In this document: positions 11,096 through 30,725 of the stretch, one piece after another
Layout: every line of letters starts with the position of its first letter
Position numbering within the stretch: position 1 is the stretch's first letter
Origin: Megalobrama amblycephala
Taxonomy: Eukaryota; Chordata; Actinopteri; Cypriniformes; Xenocyprididae
NCBI RefSeq assembly: GCF_018812025.1
Contig: NC_063054.1
Location: 10,778,082 to 10,842,081 of the forward strand
Reading direction: 5' to 3'
DNA: 64,000 nt
Notes under the pieces: generated by a model
What the model saw: only the letters and a program-made list of their open reading frames with translations
Databases searched by the model: none
Told to the model about the DNA's origin: nothing
Position numbers and translations under genes: made by a program

Positions 11096-13034
11096 GCCTT
11101 GTCCAAATACCCACACGTGGTCTTTGCACTTGACCACTTGTATACTTACATGACGTATTTCCTGTATTTGGCTCAAGTGTTCAGATGGGCGTGAAGACTG
11201 CAAGTGTGTGTAGTACATTTGATTACCCGATGGGACACACTTACAGTCTTGCAAAAAATGCAAGCGTGTACAGCTCTCATTATTATTATTATTTTCAGTA
11301 CTTTAAATACACTTCTAAATGTCTGTTCAGTGGTCACTATGTAACTAACAGAAGACACTATTTTAAAATTGTGGTGCTTCTTTAAAGGGGCGCTATGTAA
11401 TAATGACACCCAGTGTTCAAAATAGGTACTGCAGTCCAAATTCAAAGTATTGTTTGGCCAGCCCCTCGTTCAAAGACACAGGTTGCCAGCTTTTACAGCA
11501 TATGGTTGCCAGCAACAATAGGGAGCGCAATTGACAATGAAAGCTGAGGAGACTTCAACACTGTAAGCTGATGAGTTGATTTATCTGTTTTGATATGCTG
11601 TTGTTCATAGAGTTATTTCAACCCTATCTCAGGATTCAGAGGCTTTTTAGTAGAGATGCACCAATTGCAATTTTCTTGGCTGATTCCGATTTCCGATTTT
11701 TTGTTAGTGTGATTTTTTTTGCCGATTACGATTTTCTTTCTAAGAACTATAAATGACGACATAAACAAAAATCTACTTTTCTTCAATGCAGAGTTTTATT
11801 TTCATTAAAAAAACAAATAAAAGTCAGAAATAAAATATAAACAGCTCAAATAAATGCAATAGAACAAAGAGAGCTATGAAACTAAGAAATACTACAGAAA
11901 TTAAAGTAATCAAATGTAAAATAACACATTGTGTTATTTTGCATTGGTTACCTTAATTTCTGTAGTCGTTATTGCAAATAATTCTTACCATTAAAGTTAC
12001 AACTTAAGATACAACTTATTCAGTCAAGAGAAGAAAGTGATTTTCTTTTGTTCTTTGATTAACATGACAGACAGCAGCAGGAATATTGGACTGCTGTCCC
12101 TTTAAGAGTTTATGAACGGTGTTCAACGGACCCAATAATTTTAAACACAACATGAGTTCACTTTCTTAGCTATTTAACGATTAAAATCTGACAGTGTTTA
12201 CTCTGTATACTCGCCAAGATTGCCTGTGCCGCTGGTTTTGACATACTTTTGTATGTATTTGACAGTTTAAGCTCAGTAAGCCACTCATTTTGGTACTTGT
12301 GACTCTGTTTGACTTCTGTGTCTGTTCGTGGCTTGTCCGCTCCACCGCTCAGTGGTGCGCGCGCTTACCGGAGCGAATGAGACGAGAGAGAGAGGAGGCG
12401 CCCGCACTGGTGTGTGTCACTTCACCGTGACAGAGAAGAGAGCGAGAACGCGCAGCTGACGTTATTGCCTGTTTGTTTGCTGGTTTCCATGGTTGTAATA
12501 ACGCGGTGTTTTCCGCCAACTGGCAACCTGTGATGTTGAAGTACTATTGGATAAACTGCAGCACGAGGTTTCGCAAGGACCAAAACAAAAACAGACATTC
12601 GACACGGAACGCACATTTTCAAAGTAGAATATTTGGCTGTAGCAATGTTTTTCTGAGAAACAAGTAGGTGAACTTGGCATGTTTCCTAAATATCTGCAAA
12701 CATATTGGGGTATTTTTATGCTTTATTAAAGTAAAAATCTTACATAGAGCCCCTTTAAGTGATAAACAGCAGTTGCAAATGTTGTACAAAATACACATAG
12801 CCTACTCATCTTTGCATCAATAAAATGCGTAACACTTTATATTTTACTACCAAATTATATGTAATATATAATTAATATATAGAAGCGTATTCAAGATAGT
12901 GTGGGTTTAGTGTGCATTAAGGGCACTTCACTTGGGCATTTTTAAGACATGGGACAGTCTTGTGCACTTACTTCCTGTTGTGTGCACGAGCTCTCAAGTG
13001 GCCAAGACCACAAGTGTGGGTACTTGGACAAGGC
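11096..13034. mobile_element. Foldback element with nested insertion, abutting the mcm3 promoter
   Basis: The left end, around 11099-11140 (ttgtccaaatacccacac then gtggtct), is the inverse of the right end around 12990-13034 (gaccacaagtgtgggtac then ttggacaag). A TTAA-flanked element at 11382-12758 is nested inside. The right terminus lies only about 205 bp upstream of the mcm3 start codon. Confidence 0.65.
11382..12758. mobile_element. TTAA-target DNA element
   Basis: The element starts ttaaaggggcgctatgtaa and ends ttacatagagccccttt-aa, so its ends are inverted and bounded by TTAA. TTAA targeting points to the piggyBac or Kolobok superfamilies. A further repeat beginning tagagatgcaccaattg at about 11653 is probably a second nested insertion. 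No transposase frame. Confidence 0.7.
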
Positions 13035-13240
13035 AATAGTTGGAATCAGCTAGGTCTCTGCAGTTGTATAATTGATAATGGCTCTGAATAGGTTAATGAG
13101 CCTAATTAACATAATTGATTGGCCCCACCTGGTTTCCAAGATAGACGTGTGGTTGTGTTTTATGTTTGTGTTTGATTTTCCACGTTGACTTGCAAATGAT
13201 TTGATATTGTAGTGTTTGTAATGTACATGCTGTAGCAGAA
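13035..13240 (+). promoter_or_regulatory. mcm3 5' flank and 5' UTR
   Basis: This 205-bp gap between a foldback element and the mcm3 ATG must hold the core promoter or 5' UTR unless there is a distal exon. An inverted CCAAT box (attgg, about 13110) is visible. No TATA box and no clear E2F site is seen. Confidence 0.4.
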
Positions 13241-21032
<7,792 letters not shown>

Positions 21033-21135
21033 AGGATTGTCAATGGACAGCTGCAGCTTTTGTGAATTCAGAAATGTAGATTACATTGCAATTATTTATA
21101 TGCCAGCACTTTATTACAGACAGTAACAAATTACT

Positions 21136-21141
21136 AATAAA
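21136..21141 (+). promoter_or_regulatory. mcm3 polyadenylation signal
   Basis: aataaa about 104 nt after the stop codon, followed by the GT-rich stretch attgtgtgag. The counterpart is present in the duplicate at about 45031. Confidence 0.65.
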
Positions 21142-21184
21142 TTGTGTGAGCATTAATGGTTGAGTATATATTTTTTGATCAATT

Positions 21185-21190
21185 TTTATT
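21185..21190 (-). promoter_or_regulatory. Candidate polyadenylation signal of meprin copy 1
   Basis: tttatt on the plus strand gives AATAAA on the minus strand, about 315 nt past the last stop of the meprin frame and only about 45 bp from the mcm3 signal, so the convergent transcripts would end almost back to back. Confidence 0.45.
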
Positions 21191-21705
21191 TATTTAGGTT
21201 GAGTCATACATTTTAAAGGCCAGTTATGATTCAGTAGATCCAGCTCAGTAATGAAGGGCAGGATTCATCCTGCATTCATGACGTCATTAGAGCCTGCTTT
21301 AGTCCACTCTTCTTTTAAATTGACTTTTTTTGGTTCTGTAAGAGAGAAATCAGTATAATAGGAGTTGGATGCATTTATATTTGATAATGGTACAGTTGTC
21401 AGGTGTGGAAGAAGAAAACTGAGTTGTGCATATGGACACTCACAACCATCAGTCCTCTCCGGCTCAATATCCCTGTCTCTCTTTCCATCTGTCGTCTTCT
21501 CCTTCACACGTAGAACAGTGCACTCGCAACAAGACCAAGGAACATTACAGCTCCCACAAAAACATTTACTGTCACTGTTGCTGTAGAGCTTTCAACGGGG
21601 TCCTCAATCTCTAACCGCAGTTCTCTGCATCCCGGTCTCCAAAACTCTCTTGACTGAGGCTCCAAAAGTCCAGTCACATCTATTGATAAAGTTAAACATT
21701 CATAC

Positions 21706-22503
21706 TTAAAGGGTTGGTTCACCCAAAAATGAAAATTCTGTCATTTATTACTCACCCTCATGTCGTTCCACACCCGTAAGACCTTCATTAATCTTCGGAA
21801 TACAAATTAAGATATTTTAGTTTAAATCCGATGGCTCCGTGAGGCCTCCATAGGGAGCAATGTCACTTCCTCTGTCAAGATCCATTAATGTACTAAAAAC
21901 ATATTTAAATCAGTTCATGTGAGTACAGTGGTTCAATATTAATATTATAAAGCGACGAGAATATTTTTGGTGTGGCAAAAAAACAAAATAACGACTTATT
22001 TAGTGATGGCCGATTTCAAAACACTGCTTCAGAAAGCATCGGAGCACAGATGAATCAGTGTGTCGAATCATGAATCGGATCGCGTGTCAAACCGCTAAAC
22101 TGCAGAAATCACGTGACTTTGGCGCTCCGAACTGCAGATTCAACACACTGATTCACAATGCTCTGAAGCTTCCTGAAGCAGTGTTTTGAAATCGGCCATC
22201 ACTATATAAGTCGTTATTTTGTTTTTTTGCCGCACCAAAAGTATTCTCGTCGCTTTATAATATTATTAATATTGAACCACTGTACTCACATGAACTGATT
22301 TAAATATGTTTTTAGAACCTTTATGGATCTTGAGAGAGGAAATGTCATTGCTCCCTATGAAGGCCTCACGAAGCTATCGGATTTCAACTAAAATATCTTA
22401 ATTTGTGTTCTGAAGATTTAACAAAGGTCTTACGGGAGTGAAACGACATGAGGGTAAGTAATAAATGACAGAATTTTCATTTTTGGGTGAACTAACCCTT
22501 TAA
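21706..22503. mobile_element. Angel-like foldback MITE, TTAA target, in meprin copy 1 intron 12
   Basis: Ends agggttggttcacccaaaaa and the inverse of tttttgggtgaactaaccct, bounded by TTAA on both sides (21706-21709 and 22500-22503), with long inverted arms. The duplicated locus at about 45630 has cattcatacttaagtctact with a single TTAA and no element, a precise empty site. The family name Angel is from memory of teleost MITE literature. Confidence 0.9.
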
Positions 22504-23562
22504 GTCTACTTATGTCATATATCATAGGAATCTCACAGGAATAGAATAAAAACTTGCTGCTCAGAAACCTTCAATGCAGAGGAGGAAGATGACATCATCT
22601 CCTTTAATGAAGCTTCGGCTCTTCAGACGATCATGTGTGATGTATCTACTGGTACCATAACCGGGTCCCCGGTAATATCGACTGCCATCTTTGTCAGTGA
22701 CTAGACGGCCTACTTTCCGTGGGTCATCCCAGAAATACTCCACATTACCCATGGCTGCGCAAAGAGAGAACATGCGATTTATCAAACACCTTTTCTTGTC
22801 ATTTATCTCTAAGGCTACATCTACATTAATTTGGATGTTGTGAATCATTTTCTTTACATTGTGGCCTTCTGTTTTTCATTTATCTCTGAAGATGCTTTCC
22901 CAACTGGATAAATCTGAAAACGTTTTCACATTTTAGTCTGAACTGAAAATGGACGTATTCAAAAATGACGACGCATGTTTAGTCATGTGATGCATTTTGT
23001 AACCATAGATATCTATGATTATACTGCCATTGTTGTGCCTGTTACACCTGAACACATGAGTGGAATAGACTCCCAGTAGAGCTGAAAAAATTAAAACATT
23101 TAACAGGAAATTGTGGTTTCTTGAAAAAGCTGAAAACATGGTTATTGACCCTTCAAAATTGTGATCATTTATAGTGACTTATGGATATGGTATGGTAGTC
23201 TGTATTTTGTTTTAATATTCTTAGTTTTTTTTTTTTTCTGCTCTCATATTTTCTTTTTGTTCTTAAATTGGTGTATTAATATTTTTTGTTTATATTTTTT
23301 CTTCCTGTCCTTAACATCAACCTGCCAAAAGGGACTACGGATGAAAATTAGCCAGTGTTGGCTAAATCTGGTGCATTACATATTGTATGTATTATTAATG
23401 TGCATTGTTTCTGATTAAATAAATCAATAAATCAAATGCTATTCATTTTCATAGTTTTATTAAAATAAATGTTAATTTACAGTCTTCAAATTACATTCAT
23501 GCAAAGATGACAGAATATTGCTGTCCTGCAGCAGAACATACATGAAATGGCAATCATAATTT

Positions 23563-23571
<9 letters not shown>

Positions 23572-23600
<29 letters not shown>

Positions 23601-23630
23601 TATTGTTTTTTTTTTTTTTTTTTTTTTTTG
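23572..23630. repeat. (TA)n and poly-T microsatellites
   Basis: tatata repeat from about 23572 to 23594, then a T-run at about 23605-23629, in intron 11 of meprin copy 1. Confidence 0.85.
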
Positions 23631-23659
23631 TGCAACCTGGATGCACCAGTAAGTGGAGT

Positions 23660-24775
23660 GGTGAGATACTGTGCCCTGGCCAAAAAAATAAATACATTTT
23701 GGTTTTGAATAGGCAAATACTTGAGTCTATGTTTGGATCATTATTGCAGTGATTATTATATTGTCTAGCATGTTATATGTTTGGGCAACAGTTTCTTCTA
23801 ACCCTAATTGGAGGTTGTAGCTTTTCTTTTCTTAAACAACCATGTAGGAAGACACATCATGGCCATTATTCCAGGATGACAATGTAAGGATTCATCAGGC
23901 TCAAATTGTGAAAGAATGGTTGGAGAGGGAGCATGAAGAATAATTTTCACACATGAATTGTCACCTCTGAGTCCAGACCTTAAAGGGTTTGTTCACCCAA
24001 AAATGAAAGTCTTCTGGTCATGTGCTGGAGGAGACTTTCACAGCTCAGTGCCGTTCACACCTCGTAAGACCATTGTCAATACAAGATCTTCGGACCAAAA
24101 ATTAAGATGCACCTCTTGATGGAAATCCGATTAGCTCCGTGATGCCTTATTTAGCCATCAAGAGGTGCGTCAGTTTCCTTGGTCAAGATCATAAAGGTAC
24201 TAAAAACATTTAAATCAGTTCATGTGAGACAGTGGTTCTTTTCAATCTTCAAGCGACTCCCAACCATTCTTGGTCACAATTTGAGCCAAAATGATGAATC
24301 TAGACTTTGTATGGCCGATTTCAAAACACTGCTTCAGGAAGCTTCGGTGCATTATGACCTTCCTACATGTGTTCGAATTAATGAATTCGGATCAAACCGC
24401 TACACACACTCCTGAAATCACGTGACTATGGCGCTTTAAACCGAACTGTTCTCAACACACTGATACAGTAACATGCTAGAATCTTCATGAATCACTGCTA
24501 CAATGATCAAGTCTCTTAAGTATTTGCCTATTTAATTTTTTTGGCCCACCAAAACTATTCTCGTTGCTTTATAATATTATATTGAACCACTGTACTCACA
24601 TAAACTGTTTTTAGTGCATTAATGGATCTTGAGAGAGGAAATGTCATTGCTGGCTATGCAGGCCTCACTGAGCCATTGGATTTCAACTAAAATATCTTAA
24701 TTTGAGTTCCGAAGATGAACGAAGGTCTTGCGGGTGTAAAATGGCACGAGGGTGAGTAATTAATGACAGTGAGAT
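23660..24775. mobile_element. Tc1-family remnant merged with an Angel-like MITE
   Basis: From 23660 to 23989 this is a clean Tc1-type transposase remnant (caggatgacaatgtaagg, gattcatcaggctcaaattg, tgagtccagacct), shared with copy 2 at about 46330-46610. From 23990 (TTAA then agggtttgttcaccc) to about 24545 words of an Angel element and of the Tc1 element alternate every 10-30 bases. The Tc1 words are forward up to about 24190 and in reverse complement after it. From 24546 the right arm of Angel is clean again. See findings. Confidence 0.7.
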
Positions 24776-25866
24776 TTTATGATTTCCGTATGAGCAGTAA
24801 GATGATTTAAGTGCTACCCGACATTTCAGTGTGGACAAGAATCTTGGAAAATTCTTGTGGATAGAGAGCATTTTGAAATGAATACAATCATTTTCAAACA
24901 TATTCAAATTAATGTAGACGTATCCTAAATAATCTAGAATGTGTATCTGTACTTGGCATATATGCATTAATGGCTCATAAAAATGCCTAATATCTGCTGA
25001 TTTCATGCCTCCCCAACTCTGTTTATATCTTACAGTTAGTGAAGATCTCGTTTGGATCAGTAGTGATCATCATCACGTTGTTCATGCGGTGTTGGATGTC
25101 TGGATTCTGGTCCATCAGCTCCATGGATGCCTGTCGCCATGGACACGGCCATTGGAGATTATCATCATAAGGTCCAGAGGTCAAGTGGAGGTAGACTGCC
25201 ATTTTATCTAGGCTACCTGTAAAGCCATTAATGTACAAACTCATCTGAAATTAGTAACCATCTGGGGATCGGAAGCGGGGGCTGTAGGTTGCGGTGCCAA
25301 CAGCAGTTGTAGCAAGAAGACTGGTAAAATCACGAATACGCCAAGTGTACTGAGGACACTGGGTCTCCGAGAGGTTGATGTCATCCAGAGACAGGCCACC
25401 CTTTGATGTGTCTCTTCCTTTAACTCCTTCAAACACCACTCTGAATTTATCAGAGACATCCAGCGTCACATGGTGTAGTTCCCAGGAGTCTTTAAGCCCA
25501 CCTAAACAGTACAAATATGCATTACCCATAGCTTAACAATTTATCCTTAAGGTGTGGTCACTAAATTTTGCAGAAGTTACATTCACACCAAGCACCTTTG
25601 TGTTGGTCAGGGCGTCAAGTTCATGTAACCAACTGGAACATGAGCAAAACATTTGTGGGAAACATTTTTGCCCCCATATGAGACTCCGAAACGTGTGGAT
25701 CCCTATTGGAATGACTTGGGCTGCGTTTCTCAAAAGCATAGTGAGCAAAGTTGATTGTAGAGACCATTGATGGCATGGTTTTATGATCTACTTAGGCTTA
25801 CTAAGCTTTTGGGAAGCACACCCTAGATTTTCCCACAACTTTAAGGTGTGGACATGTTAGTCAAAT

Positions 25867-26661
25867 TTAAAGGGTTAGTTCACCCAAAAAATTCTGTCAT
25901 TTATTACTTGCCCTCATGCCGTTCCACACCCGTAAGACCTTCGTTAATCTTCAGAACACAAATTAAGATATTTTTGTTGAAATCTGATGGCTCAATGAGG
26001 CCTTCATAGGGAGCAATGACATTTCCTCTCTCAAGATCCATAAAGGTACTAAAAACACATCTAAATCAGTTCATGTGAGTACAGTAGTTGAAAATTAATA
26101 TTATGAAGCGACGAGAATATATTTGGAGCGCCAAAAAAAAAAAAGTTATTTAAACAACTTATTTAGTGATGGCCAATTTCAAAACACTGCCTCAGGAAGC
26201 ATCGGAGCATAATGAATTAGTGTATCAAATCTGCTTTTCGGAGCACCAAAGTCGTGATTTCAGCCATTGGCAGTTTGACACGCGATCTGAATTGTAATTC
26301 GATACACTGATTCATTTGTGCTCCGATGCTTCCTGAAGCAGTGTTTTGAAATCAGCCATCACTAAATAAGTCGTTATTTTGTTTGTTTTTTGGCGCACCA
26401 AAAATATTCTCGTCGCTTTATAATATTAATATTGAACCACTGTACTCACATGAACTGATTTAAATGTTTTTAGTACCTTTTATGGATCTTGAGAGAGGAA
26501 ATGTCATTGCTCCCTATGGAGGCCTCACTGAGCCATCGGATTTCAACTAAAATATCTCAATTTGTGTTCCGAAGATTAACGAAGGTCTTATGGGTGTAGA
26601 ACGACATGAGGGTGAGTAATAAATGACAAAATTTTCATTTTTGGGTGAACTAACTCTTTAA
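25867..26661. mobile_element. Angel-like foldback MITE in meprin copy 1 intron 10
   Basis: Bounded by TTAA (25867-25870 and 26658-26661), ends agggttagttcacccaaaaa and the inverse of tttttgggtgaactaactct. The inner arms share tcagttcatgtgagtacag and cattgctccctatg words. Absent from the matching intron of copy 2, which instead carries the hAT-like element at 47853-48535. Confidence 0.88.
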
Positions 26662-27659
26662 AAATGTTTACTGTCAATAGTGAGAGATGATAAAGAAGCT
26701 CACGCAGAAGTCACTTTCAAACCAAGCAGCTTTCTGTTGGTCAAGGCGATGAATTCACGTGATCAACTTTAACACAACTGAAATCTGCATGGGGAACTTT
26801 TTCATTTGAAAATCCCAATTGCACAGATTCCTATTGGAATGACTGCATTTCATCTGTGAAATTTTGCTGAGCAATGGTTCATGTGACCACACCTTTAACA
26901 TTAAATACAATTCTTTATTTGGTGTTTTGAATATTTTGATTTATTTACCGCTGATCTCATGAATGAATCTCAGGTCTCCTTTGGGGTTTTCAGCGGTGTA
27001 TTCACGCACCCAGATGTTTAGCTGGTCATCAGCGCCCCCACTGCTGTAATAATAGAACTGCAGGCATTGGGAGCGTCTTTTGGGGTAAAAGAGGCGACTT
27101 TCCAGGTAAGCCTTGTCTCCTTGGGTACCTGTGGCTGTGCTGAAATGCATGAAGAGCCCAACCCCTGTAAAAGTATAAACATTATTAGATAATAGACTAC
27201 TAAGCCAGTCTTACTTTCTCACACCTCTTTGAACCTTATGGGGTGGTATCCCGTACAGAGATTAAGCTTAGTCCTAAATTAAAATGGCCTTTTAAACCAG
27301 ATTAACAAAAATCTGCTTTCTCTGTCACGGTTTTAAATAGTCCAAGACTTAGTCTAGTCCAGAGTTTAAGATGATTTCATGTAGGAAGACTAGAGCTACT
27401 CCAGGATTAAATTGAGGCTTAAACTAAACCTACCAGGAAGCAAGAGGTCCAGCTGGCACGCTGGATTAAGAACTTCAGGCATACAACATGAGGGTAGTAC
27501 AACATCCAGGGTCAGGCCATGCAAACGCAGACACTCTTTCTCGTCGACCATGCTTAGCGTCCAGTGTCTGTACTTTGAGAAAAGGGAAGCCAGGGACAGA
27601 GAGCTGGAGAACCCAGATGCCCGTGGTGCTTCTGTGGTTTGTAAGCATGGCAATACCAT

Positions 27660-28781
27660 GAGGACAGTGTGAGTAGAGGACTGGAGATGGCTGCAAGAGG
27701 AAGATGTGGACCTGCAGCCAGTAATCCAGTGGGTCCAAACTCAGCAACGACCTCTGTGGGAGGAAGTGGCCATTCTCTTTCTCACAAAAAACTTAGGGGC
27801 CAAATTCAAAGACCTGCGTCTGCGAGACTGGGTGTTAGAGAGGGAGTGGAAGACCCTGTTACTGGGGAGAGGAGGTGGCGCAGAGGTCGCTGTGGGAGGA
27901 GGTTATCAGGGCTGCCCATGAGACAGAAGTGTCTGGACACTTTGGGGTTTTAAAAACACTCAAACATGTCAAGAGTTTTTTCTGGGGGTTTGTGAGGAGA
28001 GATGTGGATGATTTTTGTTGGCAGTGTGATGGTTGCACTGCCCGCAATGGCCCACCTGGCCAGTCCCTCGCTCCCCTGCAACAGTTCCCTGTTGGGAGTC
28101 CAATGGAGAGAGCGAGGGTGGATGTAATGGGCCCTTTCCATGTTTGGAGAGGGGTAACAGGTTTGTGCCGACAGCTATAGATTATTTCACTAAATGGCCA
28201 GAAGCTTACGCACTGCCTGACCAAGAAGCCGAGACAGTGGTGAACACATTGGTGGGTGGCATTTTCATGTGGTTTGGGGGGGGGTCGCAGAATCCATTCA
28301 CATGACCAAGTGCCGGATTTTGAGTCGTGTCTTCTCAGTGATGTGCAAAAAATTAGGGATCCACAAAACAAGGAATTCACACTTGCCATTTATCCTAATT
28401 GTGTGCTGATCCGCCTTGCAAGACTCAACCTTTGGGAGGTCACCTGAAGCACCTGATGTGCCACCGGGCCCTGAGTATGCTAGAAAGCATCAGGACTCAT
28501 TGGAAGCCGCTCGTAATTTTGCAAGGAAGCAGTTGTTAAAAGCGGGGACCTGGCAGAAGAGAAGTTTCAACCTGAAGGCAAAACCGTGGCATTTCACAGC
28601 AGGAGAGCTGGTGTGGGTGTACAGCCCTCAGAGAAAGAAGGGCAGGTGCCCTAAACTTGACTCCCAGTATGTTAGGCCGTGCAGTGTTCTGGAGAAAATT
28701 AGAGAAATTGTTTACCAAGTTCAGTTGCCTCCGAGGGGTAGGAAGGTGGTCGTGCACAGAGACAGATTGGCACCTTATTAA
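27660..28781 (+). mobile_element. Ty3/gypsy-type retrotransposon pol fragment (integrase), broken
   Basis: Three offset frames show integrase homology: an H2C2-type zinc-binding segment with CWQCDGC at about 27875-28080, core words VDVMGPF and DYFTKWPEAYALPDQEA at about 28110-28250, and a C-terminal segment with GELVWVYSP and VVHRDRLAPY at about 28600-28781. Frameshifts and stops separate them. Gag, protease, RT and paired LTRs are not found. It is a dead partial copy nested in the split MITE. Confidence 0.8.
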
Positions 28782-29088
28782 GGAAGTGCCGCCACAGCCC
28801 CAGCACCGGCCTCCTCTACAGTCGTGCCTAACCCGGAGGGCAGGCCAGGACCCCTGTCGAGCACTTTCAGTACTCTGGCAGTCCCATGTGCAGCCACACC
28901 AGTTCTTGAGCTGCAAACCTTGCATTCGAATAGCCGTGCTTCAGTTACACAAGAAGGCCAGCTGCGGCCTCTGCAGGAGGCCAAGGTGGTTCAGGAACTT
29001 TTTTCGTTCCCTCAAGTCGAGGAACTTTGTAAAGGAGTATAGCAAGTCTAAAGAGTGTTATGTCTAAGAATTTTATGTAGTAATTCCT

Positions 29089-29385
29089 TACATTTATATA
29101 GGCTTTTCTGGGCACTCAAATCGTTCATATTGAAGGGACTTCAACCACCACCAATGTGCAGCATCCACCGTTGCGACGGCCCATATTGCGCCAGAACGCC
29201 CACCACACACCAGCTTAGGTGGAGAGGAGACAGAGTGAGAAACAGTGTATGGGGATGATTAGGAGGCCATGTAAAGCCAATGGGAAGTTTGGCATGTCGG
29301 GGTTATTTTTATGACCACAGAGAGCAACCTCGGTTTAACATCTATCCGAAGACGGTGCTTTTTGACAGTTTCCCCATATGTTAAT
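29089..29385 (+). repeat. Dispersed SINE-like repeat
   Basis: Contains ttacatttatataggctttt, caaccaccaccaatgtgcag, gcgccagaacgcccaccaca and gatgattaggaggccatg, a string of motifs I recognise from a widespread fish repeat. The same opening (tttgtatagcgcttctca) ends the window at about 63980. Confidence 0.6.
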
Positions 29386-29775
29386 TCTATTCCGGTGTGA
29401 TCTAAGTGCATGTATGTTGTTTTCCTATTATGAGTTCTGCTTGTGTGGGGCTTTAAGCAGTGGGGTCTCCCTAAAATCCAAGATATGGGGCAAAAATTAT
29501 GTTAAGCTATATCTATATCTGCAAAAATGAAGATTTGTCATATATCACACGAGTGATGTTTTTCTGTCCAGAATAGCATTAGTGCAAATGTGATACTGAT
29601 TTTATACAACAGTTAAATAAATAAGAAGTTAATATTGAGTTACTGTTGACACAATATTGTCTGTTTTGCTCAATTTGCCAATGAAAATATATAGACAAAT
29701 CAGAACTGTTCATCTCCAAGCAATGCACAGTGGCATTTCATTTCTGAATCTACGTATTAAACGAATTGGGTGAAC

Positions 29776-29890
29776 CATGTTCAACCTCCAGTCTGTCAGC
29801 AGACTCGTCACCGCTTTGGATAAGGCTGATGACTGTTGTGTCATCTGCAAATTTCAGGAGCTTGACAGGGGTCTTTTGCCATGCAGTCGT
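29776..29890 (-). mobile_element. LINE reverse transcriptase fragment with FADDT motif
   Basis: The minus strand reads VKLLKFADDTTVISLIQSGD, the RT catalytic FADD box with flanking residues of a non-LTR retrotransposon. No longer frame survives on either side. Confidence 0.7.
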
Positions 29891-30663
29891 TGCATGTTCT
29901 CCAAAGATTGCTGGTTCACAAATATTCCTATTTGCAGGTCTCCGCCAGTCGTAAACCTCTCTCTTCAGGCATTAGCAGTAGTCTTTTTGTGGTTTATTTT
30001 TATATTCTTCCATATGTATTGAATAACTAATGTCCACTCACAGATGTTCACAAAACAGTAGGGTAATAAATATTTTCTTTAAGAGTTTTCTCTTGTTCAG
30101 TAAAGATTTTTTTGATTGCAATCTTTTTTTCTGCTGCCATTTTTTTTTTCTCTAGGATTTGCTTCTCAGCTTCATATAATTTTAAGCTTTTCTTGGTTCA
30201 TTTCATGTTTTATAGGCAACCTCAGTCATGCTAATTCAGATTAAGCACAGTTGGTTTTAAATTCATCCTGTTTATTTTAGTTCAGGACTCCATAGTCCAG
30301 GTGTTAGTAATCTGTACATGTTTCAGAAAGCCACTTTTAAGACACATTTTAAGCCATAAGACCTATTCCTGTCTTAATTTAAACCCTGTCGGGAAACCAC
30401 CCCTTAAATGTGAGATCATTTTGCACGTCATAAATTATTTCTTTAAATAAATTAATAAATCAAATCAAACTTCCTAATGCCTCCCCCCAATCTCATTTGT
30501 GGAACAAGTTGTCATATAACGAATCTTCATTTTTGTGGATAATGTAGTGTGGTGTGAGTGGATATTCAGCGTTTTTTTCATAAAGGTGATCTGCAGGATG
30601 CTCTGTTAGCAGCTCTTGCATTATGTCAGGAAGAGGACCATTTACATTCAAATGTTATACAAA

Positions 30664-30667
<4 letters not shown>

Positions 30668-30721
<54 letters not shown>
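30668..30721. repeat. (AT)n microsatellite
   Basis: About 54 bp of AT dinucleotide in meprin copy 1 intron 9. Confidence 0.95.

Positions 30722-30725
<4 letters not shown>

Larger units (their letters stand above)
27240..30403. mobile_element. Harbinger-like MITE split by later insertions
   Basis: The left end ggggtggtatcccgtacaga and right end ctgtcgggaaaccacccc are inverted copies. The left piece runs to about 27430 and the right piece from about 30210. Copy 2 (about 49140) reads gaaccttataatggag without it. A short TTA-type flank (ttat/ttaa) would fit PIF-Harbinger. About 2.8 kb of other repeats sits inside. Confidence 0.7.

Noticed and set aside
27859..28389. 176-codon minus-strand frame
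   Set aside because: Antisense to the gypsy integrase remnant, which has recognisable motifs on the plus strand.
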